A DNA stretch of 19,731 bases, taken from positions 1-19,731 of the forward strand of contig DAIORV010000032.1 of the NCBI GenBank assembly GCA_036752825.1, given 5' to 3'. The first letter of the stretch is position 1. Each line of letters starts with the position of its first letter. The DNA comes from UBA5177 sp002413265 (GTDB lineage: Bacteria; Chloroflexota; UBA5177). Position numbers and translations under genes: made by a program. The notes under the pieces were generated by a model. That model was not told the DNA's origin. It did not search any database and worked only from the letters and a program-made list of their open reading frames with translations. This document shows, in pieces, positions 14,805-19,731 of this stretch.

Positions 14805-15363
14805 ATGGAAGCGGATTCTAACGCGGCCTTAGCCGCTGCGCTGACGCTGCCGGAATATCCTCGCTCAGCGTCCTACGATCCCAGGTGGACGCTCGAAAAT
14901 CTCATGGGGCCGAACGTTCTCTGGCTCACGGAGGCTCTGGCCCAGGTCATGGTGCTGGAGCCAGGCATGCGCGTGCTCGATATGGGATGCGGGCGCGCGC
15001 TCAGCTCGATCTTCCTCGCCAAAGAATTCGAGGTTCGTGTCTGGGCCACCGATCTTTGGATCGGCGCGGGAGAGAACTGGCAGCGGGTACTGGAGGCCGA
15101 CTGTGCGGCCCAAGTAACGCCGATCCACGCCGAGGCCCATGCGCTTCCCTTCGCCGAGAACTTCTTCGACGCCGCAGTAAGCCTCGACGCTTACCACTAC
15201 TTCGGCACCGACGACCTCTATCTCGAGTACTTCAGCAAGTTCGTGAGAACCGGCGGACAGATCGGAATCGTCGTCCCGGGTCTTCGCGAGGAATTCGAGT
15301 CGCTTCCGGAACATCTCGTTCCGTACTGGGAGGACGACTTCTGGACTTTCCACAGCCCCGCCT
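14805..15363 (+). CDS. Class I SAM-dependent methyltransferase, N-terminal part (cut by gap)
   Basis: 186 residues before the gap. Motif I is VLDMGCGRA (57-65), motif post-I is VWATDL (79-84), and the LPFAENFFDAAVSLDAYHYF stretch is motif IV-like. The N-terminal part (PRWTLENLMGPNVLWLTEAL) matches a cyclopropane-synthase-like/small-molecule methyltransferase type. Start: ATG 14805 has an AAGGGA 12 bases upstream, rather far. The last 154 bases before the N run (15210-15363) are repeated in diverged form after it, so the true gene is either this half joined to 15531-15736 (254 residues, in frame) or the first of two tandem copies. The methyl acceptor is unknown. Confidence 0.8.
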
Positions 15364-15530
15364 NNNNNNNNNNGATGATCTCTATCTCGACTACTTCAGC
15401 AAATTCGTGCGCCCGGGTGGCCAGATCGGCATTGTCGTCCCCGGTCTGGTTGAGGAGTTTGAATTAGGCCTACCTGAACATCTCGCGCCGTTCTGGGAGG
15501 ACGACTTCTGGACTTTCCACAGCCCCGCCT
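15210..15530 (+). repeat. Diverged duplicate flanking the second assembly gap (15364-15373)
   Basis: Bases 15210-15363 (left of the 10 N) align with 15374-15530 (right) at about 80% identity with a one-codon indel. The last 38 bases of the left contig (15326-15363) are identical to 15493-15530. Both copies code DDLYLxYFSKFVRxGGQIGI and onward. This is either a chimera of two related strains joined by scaffolding or tandem paralogous genes with their junction lost. Confidence 0.85.
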
Positions 15531-15736
15531 GGTGGCGAACGCACTGGGAGCGCTCCGGAAGGATCACCGTTCAGACGGCAGACATGATCCCGGATGGATG
15601 GAAGCAGTGGTTACTGTGGAATGAGGTGTGTGCCGAGCACGGCTATCGCAGCCACCGCCCGGAGCAGGCCGAGATGCTCCGACTGGACGCGGGCCGCAAC
15701 CTCGGTTTCACCCGTGTGGTGGCCACGGCAACCTAA
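15374..15736 (+). CDS. SAM-dependent methyltransferase, C-terminal part (after gap)
   Basis: The frame reads DDLYLDYFSKFVRPGGQIGI, overlapping the previous entry's end in diverged form, then continues with the unduplicated C-terminus (WWRTHWERSGRITVQTADMI, DGWKQWLLWNEV, LGFTRVVATAT-stop). This supplies the last third of a class I methyltransferase of about 254 residues. It has no start of its own, and its frame differs from the left half across the arbitrary 10 N. It stops 8 bases before the stop of the convergent aminotransferase. Confidence 0.75.
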   Translation, partial: DDLYLDYFSKFVRPGGQIGIVVPGLVEEFELGLPEHLAPFWEDDFWTFHSPAWWRTHWERSGRITVQTADMIPDGWKQWLLWNEVCAEHGYRSHRPEQAEMLRLDAGRNLGFTRVVATAT

Positions 15737-15744
15737 GCCTCAGC

Positions 15745-17094
15745 TCAAGCCCTGGCTCGCAGCTCCAATGCAGCATTCAGCGAGCTCTCGAACGCCTCCA
15801 CCGCCTGCTCCACGTCGCTCGAGCTGTGCGCTTCGCAGACAAACCAGGGCTCGCGAGAATCAGGCTCCGGCATGGCGCCCCGTGGATGCATGCCAAGCGC
15901 GACCGCGTCGTATAGCTCATGGTCCGTTGCTGCCCAGCCGCGGTAGTCGGTCGGTAGCTCCTCGGCGAACATGATTCCGAACATCGAAGGATGCCCGGTG
16001 AATACGTGCGCGATGCCTCGTCGATTCAAGATCTCGCCGATCGCCCGCTGCATCGCCTCGCCGGTCCGACCGATGGTTTCCAGCGCATCGGTGTCTTTGA
16101 GAATGGAGAGCGTCGCCACCGCAGCGGCCGCCGCCACTCGGTTGCCGGCGTAGGTGCCTCCATGGCTCACATTTTCCGGCAGCACGCTCATGACCTCGCG
16201 GGTCCCTCCGAACGCGGCGGCCGGGTATCCATTCCCCATGGCCTTAGCGTAGGTAGCCAGATCGGGCTTGATGCCGAAGTACTCGGCGGCCCCGCCCCGT
16301 GCAAACCGGAATCCCGTCTTGACCTCGTCGAAAATCAGCACGGCGCCAAACTCTCGAGTGAGCTCCCTCACGCCGGGTAGAAAGTGCGGCTGGGGCATGA
16401 TGCCCTGGGCGTTGCCCAGCACCGGCTCGATCAGAACCGCGGCGATATTGTCGCCCTCTCGCTCGAAGATCCGCCGAAGAAGATCGAGATCGTTGTACGG
16501 CGCCGGAATGACGGTCTCCGCCACCGCCTCGGGGATGCCTCGCCCCCACGCTAAACGCACCGGATTGTCCCGATCACCCAACTCTGAGACGTCGTAGGGC
16601 AGCACGCTGATCAAGGCGTAATCGTGCATCCCGTGATACTGCCCTTCGAACTTGATGATCTTGTCGCGGCCGGTGTAGGCGCGCGCGATGCGGATGGCGT
16701 GCATGGTGGCTTCGGTTCCCGACACCGTCATGCGGGCCATCTCGACCCAGCCGGTGAGCTCTTGAATCAACTCTCCGGTCCGGACCTCCTGCTCGCTGGT
16801 CAACGAAAACGAGACGCCCTTTCGGACCGCCTCGTGCACCGCTTCGTCGACACGATCGTCGGCGTGGCCTAGGATCACCGGCCCGTATCCCAAGCGCAGA
16901 TCGACAAACTCGTTCCCGTCCAGGTCCCAGACGCGTCCACCCTTGCCGCGATCCACGTACACGGTGTGTTCGCCCCACGCGCGGAAGTTGGAGTCGGTAC
17001 CTCCCGGCAGCACCTTCAGCGCCCGCCGGTACATCTTCAGCTGCCGCTCTCGCTTGAGAGCCGGCTGCGTCTCCGCACTCTTCGTAACGCTCAT
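15745..17094 (-). CDS. Class III (PLP) aminotransferase of the glutamate-1-semialdehyde-aminomutase type
   Basis: A 449-residue protein. PLP-site marks: VSGTEATMHAIRIAR (124-138), YHGMHD (153-158), LIEPVLGN (221-228), FDEVKTGFR (255-263, D256 pairs with the pyridine N) and the Schiff-base lysine K284 in YAKAMGNGYP. GGTYAGNRVAAAA matches the GSAM-like subgroup. Class III members of this type move omega-amino groups or do 1,2-aminomutase chemistry. A heme-route HemL role is unlikely, as no heme gene is near and the lysine motif differs from hemL GKIIGGG. It lies head-to-head with a 4-aminobutanal-type dehydrogenase, so it may act on putrescine or another diamine. Start: GAGGAGGG lies 7 bases before ATG 17094; longer frames into the divergent space have no such site. 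Confidence 0.85.
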   Translation of the reverse strand: MSVTKSAETQPALKRERQLKMYRRALKVLPGGTDSNFRAWGEHTVYVDRGKGGRVWDLDGNEFVDLRLGYGPVILGHADDRVDEAVHEAVRKGVSFSLTSEQEVRTGELIQELTGWVEMARMTVSGTEATMHAIRIARAYTGRDKIIKFEGQYHGMHDYALISVLPYDVSELGDRDNPVRLAWGRGIPEAVAETVIPAPYNDLDLLRRIFEREGDNIAAVLIEPVLGNAQGIMPQPHFLPGVRELTREFGAVLIFDEVKTGFRFARGGAAEYFGIKPDLATYAKAMGNGYPAAAFGGTREVMSVLPENVSHGGTYAGNRVAAAAAVATLSILKDTDALETIGRTGEAMQRAIGEILNRRGIAHVFTGHPSMFGIMFAEELPTDYRGWAATDHELYDAVALGMHPRGAMPEPDSREPWFVCEAHSSSDVEQAVEAFESSLNAALELRARA

Positions 17095-17145
17095 TCGCGC
17101 ACCCTCCTCGTGAGTCTCGGGCAAGTCCGTCCCTTGTAAGGCCAG

Positions 17146-17174
17146 CCTATACCTACGTTCGGTCGGCATGCCAA
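17146..17174 (-). promoter_or_regulatory. Sigma-70-like promoter for the aminotransferase
   Basis: On the minus strand TTGGCA (17174-17169) and TATAGG (17151-17146) are separated by exactly 17 bases: 5/6 and 4/6 matches to consensus. Transcription would start near 17139, about 45 bases before the ATG at 17094. It lies in the 169-base divergent space shared with the dehydrogenase gene; a TATGCT (17205-17210) is a weak -10 candidate for the latter. Confidence 0.5.
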
Positions 17175-17263
17175 GGTGGAGTTTTAAGTGCTCGCAGAAC
17201 GCGCTATGCTCGAACCATCCGAATGCCTTGTTCGTCGTAGGAAAGCAGGACGGAGGGACTCCC

Positions 17264-18757
17264 ATGGTTGCGACCGCGATCCGCAGTTACGAAATGTTTG
17301 TCAACGGAGAATGGGTGAACGGCAGCGGCGGAACGATGGACATCATCAATCCCGCCACGGAAGAAGTGGTCCATCGCGTGCCGCGTGCCACAGCCGACGA
17401 CGTCGATCGAGCCGTGCGTGCCGCCCGAGAAGCATTTGAGGATGGGCGCTGGTCTGGACTTGGCGCCGGCGAGCGATCCCTATTCCTGTATCGCCTCGCC
17501 GACATTCTCGAGCAGCGAGTAGAAGAGCTGGCGAGGATCGAGACCGAGGCCACGGGAAAGCCGATCACGCTGAGCCGTGACGGCGACCTGCCGTTCGGCA
17601 TCGACAACCTGCGCTTCTTTGCCAGCGCCGCTCGGATGCTCGACGGTCAGGCGACGGCCGAGTACGTTCCCACCCACACCAGCATGCTTCGCCGCGAGCC
17701 TATAGGCGTGGTCGGCCAGGTCGCGCCCTGGAACTATCCCTTCATGATGGCCGTCTGGAAGATCGGTCCGGCATTGGCCGCCGGCAACACCGTGGTGCTG
17801 AAGCCGGCCGAAAACACGCCGGCCACAACCCTGGAGATCGCGAAGGCGGCAGAGGAAGCCGGATTTCCGGCGGGGGTTCTGAATGTCGTCACCGGAGACG
17901 AGGAGACAGGCATCGCCTTGACCTCGCACCCCAGCGTCGATATGGTCTCACTCACTGGCGACACCGAGACCGGCAAGAAGATCATGCAGCAGGCCGCTCG
18001 GACTCTCAAGCGCGTGCACCTCGAGCTAGGAGGCAAGGCCCCATTTGTGGTCTTCGCCGACGCCGATCTGGAGTCTGCCGCGAACTGCGCGGCCATGGCC
18101 GGGACCATCAATACCGGCCAGGATTGCACCGCCGCGACTCGCTTCTACATCGAGCGCTCGGTCTACGATGAGTTCGTCGACAAGCTCGTTGGTGCCATGA
18201 AAGAGATCAAGGTCGGCGAGCCAATGGACGAGGAAACCGCAATGGGCCCCCTGATCTCGAGCGAGCAGCTCGATCGCGTGGAAGGTTTCGTGCAGAGAGC
18301 GGCAGCGTCTGGCCATCAACCCACGCTCGGAGGCCGGCGCGTCGATCGACGCGGCTTCTATTTCGAGCCGACGCTTTTCTTGAACGTGCCGCAGGACGAC
18401 GACCTGGTCCAGCGGGAGGTTTTCGGGCCGGTTCTCGTGGTTCTGCCCTTCGATACCGAGGAAGAGGCGCTCGAAAAAGCCAACGGGGTCGTCTACGGCC
18501 TGGCCGGATCGGTCTGGACAAGAGACGTTCACCGAGCCTTGAACTGGGGGAAAAAGCTTCGCTTCGGCACCGTCTGGATCAACGATCATTTGCCGCTGAC
18601 CTCGGAGATGCCACACGGTGGCTTCAAACAGAGCGGCTTCGGCAAGGATATGTCCATGTACGCCTTCGACGACTACACACAGGTAAAGCACGTGATGGCT
18701 GAGATCACCGGACAGGCCTACAAGAATCCGCAGACCGACGAGCATCTGGGCGCGTAG
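17264..18757 (+). CDS. NAD(P)-dependent aldehyde dehydrogenase, gamma-aminobutyraldehyde type
   Basis: A 497-residue protein, the full length for the family. Catalytic residues: C288 in NTGQDCTAA, E254 in LELGGK, N157 in PWNYP, and K180 in VVLKPAE (cofactor). The C-terminal run SEMPHGGFKQSGFGKDMSMY and DDYTQVKHVM is close to the segment I know in E. coli 4-aminobutanal dehydrogenase (PatD/YdcW), as is the QDCTAA context; this supports oxidation of 4-aminobutanal to GABA, although betaine-aldehyde and other aminoaldehyde enzymes are close relatives. Start: GGAGG lies 7 bases before ATG 17264; the frame continues upstream to 17168 without a ribosome site. It is followed after 10 bases by an LLM oxidoreductase, so the two share a message. 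Confidence 0.88.
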   Translation: MVATAIRSYEMFVNGEWVNGSGGTMDIINPATEEVVHRVPRATADDVDRAVRAAREAFEDGRWSGLGAGERSLFLYRLADILEQRVEELARIETEATGKPITLSRDGDLPFGIDNLRFFASAARMLDGQATAEYVPTHTSMLRREPIGVVGQVAPWNYPFMMAVWKIGPALAAGNTVVLKPAENTPATTLEIAKAAEEAGFPAGVLNVVTGDEETGIALTSHPSVDMVSLTGDTETGKKIMQQAARTLKRVHLELGGKAPFVVFADADLESAANCAAMAGTINTGQDCTAATRFYIERSVYDEFVDKLVGAMKEIKVGEPMDEETAMGPLISSEQLDRVEGFVQRAAASGHQPTLGGRRVDRRGFYFEPTLFLNVPQDDDLVQREVFGPVLVVLPFDTEEEALEKANGVVYGLAGSVWTRDVHRALNWGKKLRFGTVWINDHLPLTSEMPHGGFKQSGFGKDMSMYAFDDYTQVKHVMAEITGQAYKNPQTDEHLGA

Positions 18758-18767
18758 CAAGCCGACC

Positions 18768-19610
18768 ATGACCACAGGCAGACCGCAGTTCGGCATCGAC
18801 ACGGCTCAGCATCAGCAGACCTGGGCACAACTGCTCGAGCACGTCAGGTTCGCCGAAGATGCCGGCTTCGACGGCATCTGGTTGTTCGATCACTTCAAGG
18901 CTCTGTATGGGGATCCCAACGGGCCGTGCCTCGAGGCCTGGACACTTCTGGCCGCTCTGGCCGCCGCTACCACCCGCATACGACTTGGACCGATGGTTAC
19001 CGGCATGACCTATCGCCACCCGTCGATGCTCGCCATGGAGGCGGTCACCGTCGACCACGTCTCAGGCGGGCGCGTGGAGCTCGCTGTCGGCGCTGCCTGG
19101 TTCGAACAGGAACATCGTGAGCTGGGGTTCGACTTCCCCAGAACGCGCACCCGGGCGGAGCAGCTGGAAGAGGGCGTGCAAATCATGCGCCTTCTGATGA
19201 CCGAGGATGGAGTCTCGTTCCATGGGAAGCACTTCCAGCTGAACGGCGCGACCTACCGGCCGAGGCCGGTTCAGCAGCCTCACCCGCCCATCTGGATCGG
19301 AGCCGACGGCGAGCAGTTGATGCTGCCCATAGTTGCGAGGCAAGCAGACGTATGGCACAGCAGCGCGCCCTTCGACGTTTATCGACGGAAGTCGCAGCTG
19401 CTGGACCGTTTGGCGTCCGAGGCTGGTCGAGAAGAGGGCTCCATTAGGCGGGCGGCCAGCGTCTCCCTGGACGCGGAGGACACCGAGGTCAAGCGGAAGA
19501 TCGAGCAATTTCTTGAGATAGGGGTCAGCTACATCTACCTCGGCTGGCCTTCGGCCGGGCAGCGCCGGGTCGAGGAATTCGCTCGGAGGATCATGCCCGA
19601 CTACAGGTAA
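18768..19610 (+). CDS. LLM-class F420-dependent oxidoreductase
   Basis: A 280-residue luciferase-superfamily protein, shorter than the other LLM gene. Marks: FAEDAGFDGIWLFDHF (28-43), TTRIRLGPMVTGMTYRHPSM, VSGGRVELAVGAAWFEQEH (86-104) and PHPPIWIGADGEQ. The AGFDGIWLFDHF and GAAWFEQEH regions are typical of actinobacterial/Chloroflexi F420-dependent members. The substrate is unknown. It starts 10 bases after the dehydrogenase stop, with only a weak ribosome site, so translation is probably coupled. Its place in the operon suggests it acts on, or protects from, a metabolite in the same route, but that is inference. Confidence 0.85.
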   Translation: MTTGRPQFGIDTAQHQQTWAQLLEHVRFAEDAGFDGIWLFDHFKALYGDPNGPCLEAWTLLAALAAATTRIRLGPMVTGMTYRHPSMLAMEAVTVDHVSGGRVELAVGAAWFEQEHRELGFDFPRTRTRAEQLEEGVQIMRLLMTEDGVSFHGKHFQLNGATYRPRPVQQPHPPIWIGADGEQLMLPIVARQADVWHSSAPFDVYRRKSQLLDRLASEAGREEGSIRRAASVSLDAEDTEVKRKIEQFLEIGVSYIYLGWPSAGQRRVEEFARRIMPDYR

Positions 19611-19651
19611 TCCCGGCCGGCATTTCGGTCTCCCGCGCTGTGCCGACGTTT

Positions 19652-19667
19652 TGGCGCGCTTGCGCCA
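19652..19667 (+). terminator. Hairpin after the LLM gene
   Basis: TGGCGC (19652-19657), loop GCTT and GCGCCA (19662-19667), followed by TTT. It lies 42 bases after the stop at 19610. A 6-pair stem and short U run make it a modest terminator candidate. The rest of 19611-19731 shows no coding signal. Confidence 0.4.
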
Positions 19668-19731
19668 TTTCCGCCCGTTGTCTAAAGTTGGAGTCTGGTA
19701 TCGCGCCGGCACGTGTCCGGCAGGCGTCACA

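Noticed and set aside
19062..19730. Minus-strand frame of 222 codons running to near the window edge
   Set aside because: It is opposite the second LLM gene, has low-complexity Arg/Pro composition and no recognisable domain.

Overview
This is a GC-rich bacterial window (about 60% GC, judged by eye) with mostly short intergenic spaces and Shine-Dalgarno sites of the AAAGGAG/GGAGG type in front of most genes. Two 10-base N runs (4713-4722 and 15364-15373) show that it is a scaffold, probably a metagenome assembly, and both fall inside genes. Two luciferase-like (probably F420-dependent) oxidoreductases, a giant HTH/NB-ARC/TPR regulator, RtcB, Asp-box propellers and GC-rich signal-peptide proteins fit an uncultured soil bacterium of the Chloroflexota/Dormibacterota/Actinomycetota side of the tree. 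That placement is inference, since no marker gene is present.

Layout. (1) 120-2739, minus strand: a three-gene set read away from the regulator. It comprises a small acidic cytosolic protein, a secreted two-cysteine protein (joined by an ATGA overlap) and a large exported beta-propeller protein with a C-terminal Fn3-like domain, closed by a hairpin. (2) 2938-5445, plus strand: a divergent XRE/NB-ARC/TPR (STAND-type) regulator, split by an assembly gap. (3) 5563-6507, minus: an LLM-class oxidoreductase. Divergent to it, 6632-8509 plus holds a tightly overlapped set: GNAT acetyltransferase, inositol-monophosphatase-like protein with an altered metal motif, and a frameshifted HEAT-repeat gene. 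(4) 8514-11014, minus: two paralogous exported proteins, one a lipoprotein, each with seven Asp-box repeats. (5) 11122-14022, plus: RtcB RNA ligase, a membrane-anchored protein and an arginase/agmatinase-family enzyme, converging on a pterin-carbinolamine dehydratase (13988-14329, minus). (6) 14488-15736, plus: a small HTH protein and a SAM methyltransferase that is duplicated or chimeric across the second gap. (7) 15745-17094 minus and 17264-19610 plus: divergent class-III aminotransferase and gamma-aminobutyraldehyde-type dehydrogenase, the latter followed by a second LLM oxidoreductase.

How the parts may work together: the ureohydrolase, aminotransferase and aldehyde dehydrogenase could form an agmatine -> putrescine -> 4-aminobutanal -> GABA route, with the second LLM enzyme co-transcribed; this is inferred from families and neighbourhood. 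The STAND regulator and the divergent export set look like a sensor/target pair and are the best candidate for an undescribed system. I found no tRNA, rRNA, CRISPR, transposase or phage gene. No stretch over 300 bases lacks a gene.
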